This document shows positions 18,845-29,085 of a stretch of 64,000 nucleotides of DNA, piece by piece. Position 1 is the first letter of the stretch, and every line of letters starts with the position of its first letter. This stretch comes from Ensifer sp. LCM 4579 (GTDB lineage: Bacteria > Pseudomonadota > Alphaproteobacteria > Rhizobiales > Rhizobiaceae): positions 1 through 64,000 of the forward strand of contig NZ_MDDV01000008.1 of assembly GCF_001854885.1 (NCBI RefSeq), in the 5' to 3' direction. The translations under genes and the position numbers were made by a program. The notes beneath the pieces were generated by a model, which ran no database searches, was not told the origin of the DNA, and saw only the letters and a program-made list of their open reading frames with translations.

Positions 18845-20164
18845 ATGGCGAATCGCCTAAGCAATGACCTCAGCGCCTTCTGGATGCCGTTCACGGCCAA
18901 CCGGCAATTCAAGAAGGAGCCGCGTCTCTTCGTCGGCGCCAAGGACATGTACTACAAGACCCATGACGGGCGGACGGTGCTGGATGGAACCGCGGGGCTC
19001 TGGTGCGTCAATGCGGGCCATTGTCGCCCGAAGATCACGGAGGCCATTCGCGAGCAGGCGGGCGAGCTCGATTATGCGCCAGCCTTCCAACTCGGCCACC
19101 CGAAAGCCTTCGAACTCGCCAACCGGTTGGTCGATATCGCCCCCGAAGGAATGAACCACGTTCTTTACACCAATTCCGGTTCGGAATCGGTCGACACCGC
19201 GCTCAAGGTGGCGCTCGCCTATCATCGCGCCAAGGGCGACGGCTCGCGCTTTCGCCTTATCGGCCGCGAGCGGGGCTATCACGGCGTCAATTTCGGCGGC
19301 ATTTCCGTCGGCGGCATCGTTGCCAACCGCAAGATGTTCGGCACGCTTTTGACCGGCGTCGACCACCTGCCGCACACGCACCTGCCGGGCAAGAACGCCT
19401 TCACGCGCGGTGAGCCCGAACACGGCGCCGATCTCGCGAGCGAGTTGGAGCGCATCGTCACCCTGCACGACGCCTCGACGATCGCCGCCGTCATCGTCGA
19501 GCCGGTTGCCGGTTCCACCGGTGTGCTTATCCCGCCGAAGGGCTATCTTCAGCAACTGCGCGAGATCTGCACGAAGCACGGCATCCTGTTGATCTTCGAC
19601 GAGGTGATCACCGGCTTCGGCCGTCTCGGCACGCCCTTCGCCGCACAATATTTCGACGTCAAGCCCGACATCATCACCACCGCCAAGGGGCTCACGAACG
19701 GCGTGATCCCGATGGGCGCGGTCTTCGTCAGCTCCGAAATTCACGACGCTTTCATGACCGGGCCGGAGCACCTTATCGAGTTCTTCCACGGCTACACCTA
19801 TTCGGGCAATCCGATCGCCTCGGCCGCGGCACTCGGCACGCTCGACACCTACAGGGAAGAAGGATTGCTGACGCGCGCCGCCGAACTCGCTCCCTATTGG
19901 GAAGAGGCCCTGCATTCCATGAAAGACTGCCCACACGTGGTCGATATCCGCAATATCGGACTGATCGGCGCGATCGAACTCGAGCCGATTGCCGGCGAGC
20001 CGACGAAGCGCGCCTTCTCCGCCTTCCTGAAGGCCTATGAGAAGGGCCTTCTGATCCGCACCACCGGCGACATCATCGCGCTGTCGCCGCCGCTGATCAT
20101 CGAAAGAGAGCAGATCGACGAATTGTTCGACAAGCTGCGCGACGTCCTGACGAACAATATCTGA
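18845..20164 (+). CDS. Omega-amino acid:pyruvate aminotransferase
   Basis: A class III PLP aminotransferase of 439 residues that transfers the terminal amino group of beta-alanine or a similar omega-amino acid to pyruvate. The PLP lysine is K281 in TTAKGLTNG, with D252 in the [10 protein letters not shown] motif. The start [12 protein letters not shown] near residue 10 and [12 protein letters not shown] are typical of this subgroup. The start follows CCAAGGAGAACAGG. It lies 207 bp after the glucoamylase-like gene, so it probably has its own promoter. The adenine deaminase gene follows after a palindromic repeat. Confidence 0.88.
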   Translation: MANRLSNDLSAFWMPFTANRQFKKEPRLFVGAKDMYYKTHDGRTVLDGTAGLWCVNAGHCRPKITEAIREQAGELDYAPAFQLGHPKAFELANRLVDIAPEGMNHVLYTNSGSESVDTALKVALAYHRAKGDGSRFRLIGRERGYHGVNFGGISVGGIVANRKMFGTLLTGVDHLPHTHLPGKNAFTRGEPEHGADLASELERIVTLHDASTIAAVIVEPVAGSTGVLIPPKGYLQQLREICTKHGILLIFDEVITGFGRLGTPFAAQYFDVKPDIITTAKGLTNGVIPMGAVFVSSEIHDAFMTGPEHLIEFFHGYTYSGNPIASAAALGTLDTYREEGLLTRAAELAPYWEEALHSMKDCPHVVDIRNIGLIGAIELEPIAGEPTKRAFSAFLKAYEKGLLIRTTGDIIALSPPLIIEREQIDELFDKLRDVLTNNI

Positions 20165-20185
20165 AAGCCGCTCGCCATCTCTCGA

Positions 20186-20212
20186 CCCTTTCCCCGCCCG
20201 CGGGGAGAGGGC
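20186..20212. repeat. Short RIME-like palindrome
   Basis: CCCTTTCCCCGC-CC-GCGGGGAGAGGG between the aminotransferase and adenine deaminase genes. It shares the CCCCGC/GCGGGG core with the other copies in the window and could act as a transcript-end hairpin. Confidence 0.75.
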
Positions 20213-20249
20213 TATTGTTGTCAATCAGAACAGAAAACGGAGAGAGGTG

Positions 20250-21947
20250 ATGTCCGAAACGCTGGAACGCTTGATCGATCAGGGCGTCGGCCGCAAGCCG
20301 GCGGACATCGTGCTCAAGGGCGGACGGTTCTTCGATCTCGTCACCGGCGAACTGGTCGTCTCGGACATCGCCCTCTCAGGCGACAGGATCGTCGGCACCT
20401 GCGGCGAATATCACGGGCGCGAGGAGATCGACATCTCCGGCCGCATCGTCGTCCCCGGCTTCATCGACACGCATCTGCACATCGAGTCCTCGCTGGTGAC
20501 GCCGCACGAATTCGACCGCTGCGTCCTGCCGCTCGGCATCACCACTGCCATTTGCGATCCGCATGAGATCGCCAATGTGCTCGGCACAGAAGGCATCCAG
20601 TTCTTCCTGGATTCGGCGATGGCAACCATCATGGACATTCGCGTCCAGCTTTCCTCCTGTGTGCCGGCCACCCACCTCGAAACCTCGGGCGCCGACCTGC
20701 CGGTCGAGCGTCTCCTGCCGTTTCGCCAGCACCCGAAGGTGATCGGCCTGGCGGAGTTCATGAATTTCCCCGGCGTCATCCACAAGGATCCGGTCTGCCT
20801 CGCCAAGCTCGACGCCTTCCAGGGCGGCCACATCGACGGGCATGCGCCGCTGCTCCGCGGCAAGGACCTGAATGGTTACCTCGCAACCGGCATCCGCACC
20901 GACCATGAATGCACCAGCGCGGAAGAGGCGCTGGAAAAGATCCGCAAGGGCATGCACATCCTCGTGCGTGAGGGCTCCGTTTCCAAGGACCTGCACGCCC
21001 TGATGCCGATCATCACCGAACGCCTGTCGCCCTATCTGGCACTCTGCACGGACGATCGCAACCCGCTCGACATCGCCGAACAGGGCCATCTCGACCACAT
21101 GATCCGCACCGCGATCGCCGCCGGCGTCGAACCGCTGGCGATCTATCGCGCCGCCACGATCTCGGCCGCGCGCGCCTTCGGGCTTAGGGACCGCGGCCTT
21201 GTCGCACCCGGCTGGCGCGCCGACCTCGTCGTCGTCGACAGCGTGGAGAATTGCAAGGCGCAGATGGTGTTTTCCGCCGGGAGACGTGTCACCGACGCCC
21301 TCTTCGCGCAGCGCAAGCCGGTCGAGCCGGTTGGGCTCGACAGCGTCAAGGCGCGTGAGGTCAAGGCCGCCGACTTCGGCGTCGCCTATGCCGAGGGCCA
21401 GACTTCGGTGATCGGCGTGCTGCCCGGCAAGATCATCACCGAACACCGCCGCTACCGTCTCCCCACCGAAGGCAACCGAACCGGTGTCGATCTCGACCGC
21501 GACATCATCAAGGTCGCCGTCATCGAGCGCCATGGCCTCAACGGCAATCACGCAAATGGTTTTGTCCAGGGCTTCGGGTTGAAGAAAGGCGCGATTGCCT
21601 CGACCGTCGGCCATGACAGCCACAATATCTGCGTCGTCGGCGTTAATGACGAAGACATGGCGGTCGCCGCCAACCGCCTCGGCGAGATCAAAGGCGGCTT
21701 CGTCGTCGTCGAGGACGGCAAGATCTCCGGCGAGATCGCCTTGCCCGTCGCCGGCCTGATGAGCCTCGAACCCTTTGAGCGGGTGCGCGACATTCTCCAC
21801 CACCTGCGCCAAGCCGCCTTTGCGCTGGGGGCGACGCTCGAAGAACCGTTCCTGCAACTCGCCTTCCTGCCGCTCCCCGTGATCCCGCATCTGAAGATCT
21901 CCGACCGGGGGCTGGTGGACGTCGACAGGTTTGCGCTGATCGGATGA
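20250..21947 (+). CDS. ade: Adenine deaminase
   Basis: Hydrolyses adenine to hypoxanthine and ammonia, feeding purine salvage or the degradation cluster at 36.7-48.3 kb. The 565-residue amidohydrolase carries the metal motif DTHLHIESS (about 69-77), GHAPLL, the DHECT motif and the long C-terminal AdeC domain with [18 protein letters not shown] prefer ATG 20250 because GGAGAG lies 7-10 nt upstream; a GTG one codon earlier is also possible. It is distant from the main purine genes. Confidence 0.94.
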   Translation: MSETLERLIDQGVGRKPADIVLKGGRFFDLVTGELVVSDIALSGDRIVGTCGEYHGREEIDISGRIVVPGFIDTHLHIESSLVTPHEFDRCVLPLGITTAICDPHEIANVLGTEGIQFFLDSAMATIMDIRVQLSSCVPATHLETSGADLPVERLLPFRQHPKVIGLAEFMNFPGVIHKDPVCLAKLDAFQGGHIDGHAPLLRGKDLNGYLATGIRTDHECTSAEEALEKIRKGMHILVREGSVSKDLHALMPIITERLSPYLALCTDDRNPLDIAEQGHLDHMIRTAIAAGVEPLAIYRAATISAARAFGLRDRGLVAPGWRADLVVVDSVENCKAQMVFSAGRRVTDALFAQRKPVEPVGLDSVKAREVKAADFGVAYAEGQTSVIGVLPGKIITEHRRYRLPTEGNRTGVDLDRDIIKVAVIERHGLNGNHANGFVQGFGLKKGAIASTVGHDSHNICVVGVNDEDMAVAANRLGEIKGGFVVVEDGKISGEIALPVAGLMSLEPFERVRDILHHLRQAAFALGATLEEPFLQLAFLPLPVIPHLKISDRGLVDVDRFALIG

Positions 21948-22034
21948 GTTGGCTGCCCGCTCTGGCCGCCTCGCCTGACTTTGCTCAGTTTCGCTCCGAC
22001 GCCTCGCACCGACGGGGCACCGCCGTCTCACGCT

Positions 22035-23681
22035 TCACCGCAGCCTTCCGCAAAACGCATCGAGTCCTTCAAGCATGACCACGTTGTCCGCAATTTCCGG
22101 CGCAAAGCCGGGCAGCGGCAGCGCCTCCGCGACCATGGTGGCCGACGAGAGATGGACCTCTTGCGGCTCCGCCGTCAGGTTGAACAGGAACAGCAGCCGT
22201 TCGCCGTCCTTCTCCCGCACGAAAGCAAGCACGTCCCGATTGGACGCCAGGACAGACATTTCGCCGTCGACCAGCGCCGCATGCGCACGGCGGAAGGCCA
22301 ATGTCCGACGGTAGTGCTCGAGCACCGATCCGGCGACACCCTCCTGCGTATCCACCGCCAGCAGGCGCTGTCCGTCTCGCACCGGCAGCCAGGGAATACC
22401 GGACGAAAAGCCGCCGGTGGGATGTCTGTGTTCCCAGACCATCGGCGTCCGGCATCCGTCGCGGCCTTTGAAGGCCGGCCAGAAGCGAATGCCGTAGGGA
22501 TCGCGCAGTTCCTCGAATGCGAGTTCCGCCTCCGGCAGGCCCAGTTCCTCACCCTGGTAGAGGCAGATCGAGCCGCGCAGGGTGGCGAGCACCAGGATGG
22601 CGAGCTTTGCCAGCCTCTCGTAATCGACACCGGGAAGCGCAAAACGGCTGACATGCCGCATCACGTCGTGATTGGAGAGGGCCCAGCAGATCCAGCCATC
22701 GGTGACCATCGCCTGGAAGTTCTCCACACAGCGGCGAATGTGGCTCGCCGTGAAAGCGGGACCGAGGAGGTCGAAGGTGTAGCACATATGCAACTTGTCG
22801 CTGCCGCTCGTATAGGCGGCAACCGTCTTCAGCGACCGGGCGCCGTCGCCCACCTCGCCCACCGTCGTACGGCCGCCATATTCGTCGAGCAGCGCCCGCA
22901 GGCGACGCAGGAAGGCGATGTTTTCCGGCCGGCTCTTGTCGTAGAGATGTTCTTGCATGCCGTAGGGATTGACGTCCGGCGCATCCCTGCTGGTCGCGTC
23001 GGGATCCGGCACGTGCGGCGGGTTGTCCCGCAATTGATCGTCGTGGAAGTAGTAATTCACCGTGTCGAGCCGGAACCCGTCGACGCCGCGTTCGAGCCAG
23101 AAGCGAACCGTCGCCAGCAGCGCCTCCTGTACCTCGGGATTGTGGAAATTGAGGTCCGGCTGCGACGTCAGAAAATTATGCAGGTAATATTGCCTGCGCA
23201 CGCCGTCCCATTCCCAGGCCGGGCCGCCAAAGACCGAAAGCCAGTTGTTCGGCGCCGCACCATCCGGCTTCGGGTCGGCCCAGACATACCAGTCCGCCTT
23301 GGCATTGGTCCTGCTCGAGCGGCTTTCGACGAACCACGGATGCCGGTCCGATGTGTGCGAGATCACCTGGTCGATGATGACCTTCAGCCCGAGCCGATGC
23401 GCCTCCGCCAGCATTTCATCGAAGTCGTCGAGCGTACCGAACATCGGATCGACGTCGCAATAGTCGGAGACGTCATATCCCATGTCCGCCTGCGGCGAGG
23501 TGAAGAACGGCGAGAGCCATATCGCGTCGATGCCGAGCGCAGCGATGTGGGAAAGCCGCCGGGTGACACCGCGCAGATCGCCGACGCCGTCACCATCGGT
23601 GTCCTGAAAGGAACGCGGATAGACCTGGTAGATCACCGCACCGCGCCACCAGTCGTCGCCACGCCTCGCCTCGATCGCCAT
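22035..23681 (-). CDS. Alpha-glucosidase (GH13)
   Basis: A 548-residue cytoplasmic glycoside hydrolase resembling AglA of S. meliloti. The three GH13 catalytic acids are visible: nucleophile D206 in GFRLDT, acid/base E276 in VGEVGDG and D339 in SNHDV. It hydrolyses alpha-glucosides such as sucrose, maltose or trehalulose; the exact substrate is not clear. No agl transporter genes are adjacent. ATG 23681 follows AAAGGAAGG. It is divergent from the sugar kinase gene and converges with adenine deaminase. Confidence 0.9.
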   Translation of the reverse strand: MAIEARRGDDWWRGAVIYQVYPRSFQDTDGDGVGDLRGVTRRLSHIAALGIDAIWLSPFFTSPQADMGYDVSDYCDVDPMFGTLDDFDEMLAEAHRLGLKVIIDQVISHTSDRHPWFVESRSSRTNAKADWYVWADPKPDGAAPNNWLSVFGGPAWEWDGVRRQYYLHNFLTSQPDLNFHNPEVQEALLATVRFWLERGVDGFRLDTVNYYFHDDQLRDNPPHVPDPDATSRDAPDVNPYGMQEHLYDKSRPENIAFLRRLRALLDEYGGRTTVGEVGDGARSLKTVAAYTSGSDKLHMCYTFDLLGPAFTASHIRRCVENFQAMVTDGWICWALSNHDVMRHVSRFALPGVDYERLAKLAILVLATLRGSICLYQGEELGLPEAELAFEELRDPYGIRFWPAFKGRDGCRTPMVWEHRHPTGGFSSGIPWLPVRDGQRLLAVDTQEGVAGSVLEHYRRTLAFRRAHAALVDGEMSVLASNRDVLAFVREKDGERLLFLFNLTAEPQEVHLSSATMVAEALPLPGFAPEIADNVVMLEGLDAFCGRLR

Positions 23682-23822
23682 GCGCCTTCCTTTCATTCCC
23701 ACAGATCCTCTTGAGATGTATCGTCCGGTACCGTCCGAGTAAACGGCACTTGCAACATTCGCTTGCCCGAGCGGCGGCGCTTCGCTAACCCATTGGGCGA
23801 ACAACCGGCGAGGGAGGAGCTT

Positions 23823-24746
23823 ATGGCAGGCACGATGCTTTCGATCGGCGAATGCATGGTCGAACTGATGCAGGCGGAGAGAGGCATGCTGCGCAAGGGC
23901 TATGCCGGCGACAGCTTCAATACCGCCTATTATGCCCGGCTCTTTGCGCCGGCGGACTGGACGGTGGATTATTTCACCGCCGTCGGCACCGATGCGGTCT
24001 CGGACGAGATGCTCGCCTTCATGGAAAGCACCGGAATCGGCACGTCGCATATCGCCCGGATCGAGGGTCGCATGCCGGGGCTTTACATGATCCACCTGAA
24101 GGAGGGCGAGCGCAGCTTCTCCTACTGGCGCTCCACCTCTTCCGCCAAGCTGCTTGCCGAGGACCCGGATCGGCTGAGGAAGGCTATCGAGGCAGCGGAC
24201 ATTGCCTTCTTCTCCGGCATCACGCTGGCGATCCTCTCGCCCGGCGCGGGCGAGACGCTGCTTTCCGAGCTGCGCCGCGCGAAGGCCGGAGGCAAGCGCG
24301 TCGTCTTCGATCCGAATATCCGTCCGCGCCTGTGGGACGACGCGACCCGGATGCTCACGACTCTCGAGGCCGGCGCGCGGGCGGCGACGATGGTGCTGCC
24401 GAGCTTTGACGACGAGGCGACGCATTTCGGCGATGCGTCAGTCGTCGAGACGATCGATCGCTACCGCTCGCTTGGCGTCAAGGAGATCGCCGTCAAGGAC
24501 GGCGGCAAGGGCATCACGCTGCAGTTTGACGGCGAACGACTGCATGTGCCCGCAACACCCGCGTCGCGGGTTGTCGACACCACCAGCGCCGGCGACAGTT
24601 TCAACGGCTCTTTCCTCGCCCGTCTTGCCGCCGGCGACAGCCCCGCCGATGCCGCCGCCTTCGCCGCCCGCGTCGCCGCTGCCGTCATCGGTCATCACGG
24701 AGCACTGGTTGCGCGCGAGAAGTTGGTGGCGGAGGGTGTTCGTTAA
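23823..24746 (+). CDS. kdgK: PfkB-family sugar kinase, probably 2-keto-3-deoxygluconate kinase
   Basis: A 307-residue ribokinase-type kinase. The N-terminal GECMVELM, the glycine pair GYAGDSFNTAYYARL and the C-terminal catalytic motif DTTSAGDSFNGSF (anion hole plus catalytic Asp) are intact. The pattern fits KdgK, which phosphorylates 2-keto-3-deoxygluconate to KDPG for the Entner-Doudoroff aldolase. Fructokinase is an alternative. The start is set by GGGAGGAG immediately upstream. It is divergent from the alpha-glucosidase gene with a 141-bp shared region. Confidence 0.82.
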   Translation: MAGTMLSIGECMVELMQAERGMLRKGYAGDSFNTAYYARLFAPADWTVDYFTAVGTDAVSDEMLAFMESTGIGTSHIARIEGRMPGLYMIHLKEGERSFSYWRSTSSAKLLAEDPDRLRKAIEAADIAFFSGITLAILSPGAGETLLSELRRAKAGGKRVVFDPNIRPRLWDDATRMLTTLEAGARAATMVLPSFDDEATHFGDASVVETIDRYRSLGVKEIAVKDGGKGITLQFDGERLHVPATPASRVVDTTSAGDSFNGSFLARLAAGDSPADAAAFAARVAAAVIGHHGALVAREKLVAEGVR

Positions 24747-24765
24747 GGGCAGATCGAGTATTTTG

Positions 24766-24806
24766 CCCCTCACCCTAGCCCTCTCCCCGCAAGCGGGGAG
24801 AGGGGA
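24766..24806. repeat. RIME-like palindromic repeat, short form
   Basis: CCCTCTCCCCGC-AA-GCGGGGAGAGGG with a CCCCTCACCCTAG lead, the same form as at 4890-4930. It lies 19 bp after the sugar kinase stop, between convergent genes. Confidence 0.85.
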
Positions 24807-24881
24807 TATCGTTGCGAGTGGCCCGACGGCCCGCTTCCCCTCCGCTGCCGAAAGCTGAAGGCCGAACAGACGCCACGAGTT

Positions 24882-24929
24882 CCTTCTCCCCGCCTGCGGG
24901 GAGAAGGTGCCGGCAGGCGGATGAGGGGC
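24882..24929. repeat. RIME-like palindromic repeat, variant
   Basis: CCTTCTCCCCGC-CT-GCGGGGAGAAGG followed by GTGCCGGCAGGCGGATGAGGGG. Together with the copy at 24766-24806 it forms a paired element that fills the gap between kdgK and der. Confidence 0.8.
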
Positions 24930-24950
24930 GAACGCCGCCTCGTGCCGCAC

Positions 24951-26384
24951 TTACCGCCTCTTGCGGGCCTTGGTCTCGTAGGGATTGTCCGAGGCGCGGA
25001 AATGCACACGAATGGGCACGCCCGGCATGTCGAAATCCTTGCGCAGGCCGTTGACGAGGTAGCGGACGTAGGATTCCGGCACCGCCTCCGGACGGGTGCA
25101 GGAGATCATGAAACCCGGCGGGCGGGCCTTCACCTGCGTCATGTATTTGAGCTTGAGCCGGCGGCCGGAGACGGCCGGCGGCGGGTGCTGCACCTGTTGC
25201 GTTTCGAGCCAGCGGTTGAGGCGCGCCGTCGAAATACGGCGGTTCCAGACCCGGTCGGTCTCGATGATCGCCTGCATCAGCCGGTCGAGCCCATAGCCCG
25301 TGTGCCCGGAAATCGGCACCGCGCGGATGCCGCGCGCCTGCGGCAGCAGCCGTTCGGTCTTCTCGCGCAGATCCGCGAGCACCGCCTGCCAGTCCTCCAC
25401 CAGGTCCCATTTGTTGAAGGCGAGCACCGCCGCACGTCCCTCGCGCAGCACCAGATCGACGATCTGCAGATCCTGCTTCTCGAAGGGAATGGTCGCATCG
25501 AAGACGATGACGACCGTTTCGGCAAAGCGGATCGCGCGCAGCGCGTCGGCGACGGAAAGCTTTTCGAGTTTCTCCTGGACCTTCGCCTTGCGGCGCATGC
25601 CTGCCGTGTCGAACATCTTGATCGTCCGGTCGCGCCATTGCCACTCGACCGAAATGGAATCGCGGGTAATCCCCGCCTCCGGGCCGGTCAGGAGCCGGTC
25701 TTCGCCAAGGAAGCGGTTGATCAGCGTCGACTTGCCGGCATTGGGGCGGCCGACGATCGCGACGCGCAAAGGCTTTGTTTCGTCATAGGCGGGCTCGGCC
25801 TCTTCGTCCTCCGCCCCCTCGCCCAGCTCGGCCGGCCTGACATCGACATCGGTCACGGCGACGTCCTCGGCCGGTGGAAAGGCCCTCGCCTCGCCAAGCG
25901 CTGCTACGATCGCGTCGCGCAGGTCGAGCATGCCCTGGCCATGCTCGGCCGAAATCGGGCACGGTTCGCCAAGGCCGAGCGTAAAGGCATCGTAGAAGCC
26001 GCCCTCGGAGCCGCGGGCCTCGGCCTTGTTGGCCACGACGATGACCGGCTTGCCGCGCCGGCGCAGCATTTCGGCAAGCGTCTCGTCGGCGGGCGTCAGG
26101 CCTGCCTTGGCGTCTATGATGAAGAGCGACAGGTCGGCCTCGTCGATCGCCGCCTCGGTCTGCGCCCACATGCGGCCCTGCAGGCTGTCGGGTGCGGATT
26201 GCTCGAGGCCGGCCGTGTCGATGATGCGGAATTTGAGGTCGACGAGCTTGGCGTCGCCCGGACGGCGGTCACGCGTGACCCCCGGCGTGTCGTCGACAAG
26301 CGCCAGCTTCTTGCCGACAAGCCGGTTGAACAGGGTGGACTTGCCGACATTGGGGCGCCCGACGATGGCGACGGTGAAACTCAT
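24951..26384 (-). CDS. der: Ribosome biogenesis GTPase Der
   Basis: A tandem GTPase needed for 50S subunit maturation. The 477-residue protein has two G domains, the first with GRPNVGKST at 9-17 and the second with GRPNAGKST at about 211-219. Each has its DxxG and NKxD motifs (NKAE in the first, NKWD in the second). A C-terminal KH-like domain ends in a basic tail (RKRR). It lies 10 bp downstream of the TPR membrane protein gene, an arrangement like yfgM-(bamB)-der in other proteobacteria. Confidence 0.97.
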   Translation of the reverse strand: MSFTVAIVGRPNVGKSTLFNRLVGKKLALVDDTPGVTRDRRPGDAKLVDLKFRIIDTAGLEQSAPDSLQGRMWAQTEAAIDEADLSLFIIDAKAGLTPADETLAEMLRRRGKPVIVVANKAEARGSEGGFYDAFTLGLGEPCPISAEHGQGMLDLRDAIVAALGEARAFPPAEDVAVTDVDVRPAELGEGAEDEEAEPAYDETKPLRVAIVGRPNAGKSTLINRFLGEDRLLTGPEAGITRDSISVEWQWRDRTIKMFDTAGMRRKAKVQEKLEKLSVADALRAIRFAETVVIVFDATIPFEKQDLQIVDLVLREGRAAVLAFNKWDLVEDWQAVLADLREKTERLLPQARGIRAVPISGHTGYGLDRLMQAIIETDRVWNRRISTARLNRWLETQQVQHPPPAVSGRRLKLKYMTQVKARPPGFMISCTRPEAVPESYVRYLVNGLRKDFDMPGVPIRVHFRASDNPYETKARKRR

Positions 26385-26394
26385 TCCGAATGCC

Positions 26395-27063
26395 TCAAGC
26401 CTTGCCGCCGGCCGCGATCACGTCGAGCAGCATCTGCGCCCTGTTCGCAATGCCGCGCGGGCTCTCCGTATCCTCGGCAATCTGCTGGAACCAGCTCTTC
26501 GCCTTGGCGTAGTCGCCCGCCTTGTAGGCGGCAAGCCCGAGCGCCTCGCGCGCGGAATGGCGCATGGCGTTCTGCGGCACCGCCAGTTGCTCGACCTCGG
26601 CGGAGACCTGCTCATAGGTTCCCGCGTCGATCAGCAGATAGGCCGCGCGCAGCCGCGCCGCATCGCGTAGCGCCGCCGGAATTCGGCCGTCCTTGCCGAT
26701 CTCGGTGAACGCCGCGATCGCCGCTTCGGTTTCCCCCTTTTCGGCCTCAAGCGTCGCCGCACGCAGACGGGCAAGTACGGGATAGGAGCCGTAGCCATCC
26801 TGCTCGAGCTTCGTCAGCGCCGCCAGCGCCTCGTCGGACTTGTTCTCCTTGGCGAGGTCGAGGGCGACCAGGAAGGCGTCGCCGGATTCCGACGAAGAGG
26901 CATCCTGCCAGTAGTCGTAGCCGACCTTGCCGATCGTGCCGAGGATAATCAACACGGCGACCCCGATGATGATCCCGCCGAACCGCGTCCAGATCGCCTT
27001 CATCTGGTCCGAACGGAGCTCTTCATTGACCTCGCGGATAAAGCTATCGTCTTGGTTCGCCAT
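26395..27063 (-). CDS. YfgM-like TPR membrane protein
   Basis: A 222-residue protein with one membrane helix at about 30-50 ([21 protein letters not shown]) and a periplasmic TPR-type helical domain behind it. It belongs to the tetratricopeptide YfgM/ancillary-SecYEG-translocon family. In E. coli YfgM works with the periplasmic chaperone network. The ATG at 27063 is chosen as the start of the conserved sequence; upstream codons lie in a palindromic repeat. It probably forms an operon with der. Confidence 0.85.
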   Translation of the reverse strand: MANQDDSFIREVNEELRSDQMKAIWTRFGGIIIGVAVLIILGTIGKVGYDYWQDASSSESGDAFLVALDLAKENKSDEALAALTKLEQDGYGSYPVLARLRAATLEAEKGETEAAIAAFTEIGKDGRIPAALRDAARLRAAYLLIDAGTYEQVSAEVEQLAVPQNAMRHSAREALGLAAYKAGDYAKAKSWFQQIAEDTESPRGIANRAQMLLDVIAAGGKA

Positions 27064-27094
27064 GTCCTGTTCCGGCTGCCCGGCCTTCACTCTA

Positions 27095-27195
27095 TCGCAT
27101 CGGCCCGAAAATCGGACCTGATTTTCGGAAAGTGCGATGCGCAGTTTCAAAGAGTTACAGCGTCCTTTGTGCGTCCGTAAGGACGCACGGCGCTG
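27095..27195. repeat. Two-hairpin palindromic repeat, second family
   Basis: The first hairpin pairs CGCATCG with CGATGCG around CGAAAATCG/GATTTTCG. The second is GTGCGTCC-GTAA-GGACGCAC, framed by CAGCG/CGCTG. A homologous element lies at 56056-56154 and a partial one at 50494-50530. Such dispersed mosaics are known in rhizobia. It lies upstream of the YfgM-like gene, and the promoter must lie within or beyond it. Confidence 0.8.
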
Positions 27196-27303
27196 CAAGT
27201 TTTGGGTCTGGAGCGGGAATGCCGCGCATCTTTCTCGGTTCTGCCCCAGGAATTCTGCGCCTTCTACCCGATTTTGCGCCGCTTGTAAGGGGGAGAACGT
27301 GAT

Positions 27304-27891
27304 TTACGCGACGACGAGCGGATCGACGCCGATCACCAAGGCGTGCAGCTTCCAGACGATGACGCCAAAAAGCGCCGCCCCGATCACGGCCGCGGCAAGA
27401 TCGTAGCCGTAGGAGACGAAGCGGGGATAGGCGATCTCGCCTGCCCGCCACCGCTTCTTCATCGAGATGCGCATGACGATGCCCCAGGCGAGAAACGAGC
27501 CGAAAAGCAGGACGGAGGCCGTTTCGCCATTCGCGAGCAAATGCGCGAGCGCCCAGATCTTGATTGCCAGGATCGCGGGGTGCCTCGTCGCCACGCGAAT
27601 CCGGCCGGGCGGCAGGAAAGCGGCCACAAGGCAGATGCAGGCGATCAGCATCAGCGTCAGCGCGATATGCGCCATGAAGATGGGCGGTGTGTAGAGCATT
27701 CCGGTCGTCGTGCGAGCCTGAGCGAAGCCGGTCGCGATCAGCGCCAGCCCGACGAGTGCAAGCGTGCCGTGTACGGCGTGCCAGGTACCCGTGCCGCGCC
27801 GCTTGATTACCGCTGTGCGGATCGCAGGCGCGAAGCTTCGCACCAGATGGATGCCGAGAAAAATCACAATGCCCAGGACCAGAAGTGCCAT
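27304..27891 (-). CDS. NnrU family membrane protein
   Basis: A 195-residue protein with about five or six hydrophobic helices and the NnrU hallmarks GIVIFLGIHLVRS and RHPAILAIKIWALAHLLANG. NnrU proteins occur in denitrifiers and in carotenoid/isoprenoid contexts, and 15-cis-zeta-carotene isomerase is related. The function here is unknown, as no denitrification genes are nearby. The start at 27891 is preceded by GGGGGAGAC. Confidence 0.85.
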   Translation of the reverse strand: MALLVLGIVIFLGIHLVRSFAPAIRTAVIKRRGTGTWHAVHGTLALVGLALIATGFAQARTTTGMLYTPPIFMAHIALTLMLIACICLVAAFLPPGRIRVATRHPAILAIKIWALAHLLANGETASVLLFGSFLAWGIVMRISMKKRWRAGEIAYPRFVSYGYDLAAAVIGAALFGVIVWKLHALVIGVDPLVVA

Positions 27892-28074
27892 GTCTCCCCC
27901 GCTTTGAATTCGGCCGTCGAGCAAAACCCTGCGCCCGTCGTTAACTGCCCGTTAACCATCGCATAGCGGGACCGCCTGCGAATTTCCAGCCGGATCAAAG
28001 GATTGCCGCATTGTTGCACAAGGAGGCAGCGAACAAATCGTCGCAGCCACTGATTCTCCCAAGAAGCCTTCCGC

Positions 28075-29073
28075 ATGATCCGCAAGTTCCTCACGCTCCC
28101 CGTCTGCCTTTTTCCCGCCCTCGCCGTCGCGGCGCCGCCGGCCGCACCGGCAAAAGACAAGCAACTGGTGATCGTCTCCTTCGATGGAGCCCATGACAAT
28201 GCGCTTTGGGAGAAGAGCCTCGCGCTGGCGAAACGGCACGGCGCGCACTTCACCTATTTCCTCTCCTGCACCTTTCTGATGACGAAGGCAGACGGGAAGG
28301 AGAGCTACAAGGCGCCGGGCCAGAAACGGGGCCGATCGAATGTCGGTTATGCCCAGGATCGCGACGAGGTCGCCGTTCGCGCCGGCCATATCTGGCGGGC
28401 GCATCTCGATGGACACGACATCGGCAGCCATGCCTGCGGTCACTTCGACGGCAAGGGCTGGAGCGAGGCCGACTGGAAGCAGGAATTCTCGTCCTTCCGC
28501 ACGGCGCTCGTCGACGCCTGGAAAAGGGCAGGCGAGCCGGAGGCCGAGCCGGAAGGCTGGGCGGACTTCGCCCGAACCGGCGTTACGGGCTTTCGCGCGC
28601 CCTACCTCTCCTTGAGCGACGGACTGATGCCGGCGATAAAGGCCTTCGGCTTCACCTATGATGCCAGCCTCGTCACCAAAGGCCCCGCTTGGCCGAGGAC
28701 CGGGGACGGACTGCCCCGCTTCGGCCTGCCGCTTATTCCCGAGGGGCCTTCCCGCCGGCCGGTGATCGGCATGGACTACAATCTCTTCATCCGCCATTCG
28801 ATGGGGATCGAAAACAAGAAGGACAGCGCCCTCTTCGAGGAACGCACGCTGGAAGCCTATCGCAACGCCTTCACCAGGGAATATGACGGCGAGCGCATCC
28901 CGCTGCAGCTCGGCTTCCATTTCGTCGAGATGAACGGCGGCGCCTATTGGCGCGCGCTCGACCGCTTCCTGACCGAGGCCTGCGACAAGCCGGACGTCGC
29001 CTGCGTCAGCTATGCGCAGGCATTGCCCTTGATCGAAAGCGCCAGGGAGAAGGCGGACGGCTCCGCCTTCTGA
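28075..29073 (+). CDS. Polysaccharide deacetylase family protein
   Basis: A 332-residue protein with a signal peptide (cleavage near VAAPPA, residues 18-23) and a NodB-homology domain. The metal and catalytic motifs are altered from the classical form: SFDGAHDN replaces TFDDG, and HDIGSHACGHFDG carries the H-x-x-x-H pair. The protein probably acts on a cell-wall or envelope polysaccharide in the periplasm; the substrate is unknown. It converges with bacA, 12 bp between stops. Confidence 0.85.
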   Translation: MIRKFLTLPVCLFPALAVAAPPAAPAKDKQLVIVSFDGAHDNALWEKSLALAKRHGAHFTYFLSCTFLMTKADGKESYKAPGQKRGRSNVGYAQDRDEVAVRAGHIWRAHLDGHDIGSHACGHFDGKGWSEADWKQEFSSFRTALVDAWKRAGEPEAEPEGWADFARTGVTGFRAPYLSLSDGLMPAIKAFGFTYDASLVTKGPAWPRTGDGLPRFGLPLIPEGPSRRPVIGMDYNLFIRHSMGIENKKDSALFEERTLEAYRNAFTREYDGERIPLQLGFHFVEMNGGAYWRALDRFLTEACDKPDVACVSYAQALPLIESAREKADGSAF

Positions 29074-29085
29074 TGGATGGCGCGA

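Noticed and set aside
21981..23714. A 577-residue plus-strand frame opposite the alpha-glucosidase.
   Set aside because: The minus strand has all three GH13 catalytic acids; the plus frame is a shadow.
28075..29073. Assignment of the polysaccharide deacetylase as the nodulation enzyme NodB.
   Set aside because: It has a signal peptide, a longer chain, altered motifs and no nodA or nodC beside it.
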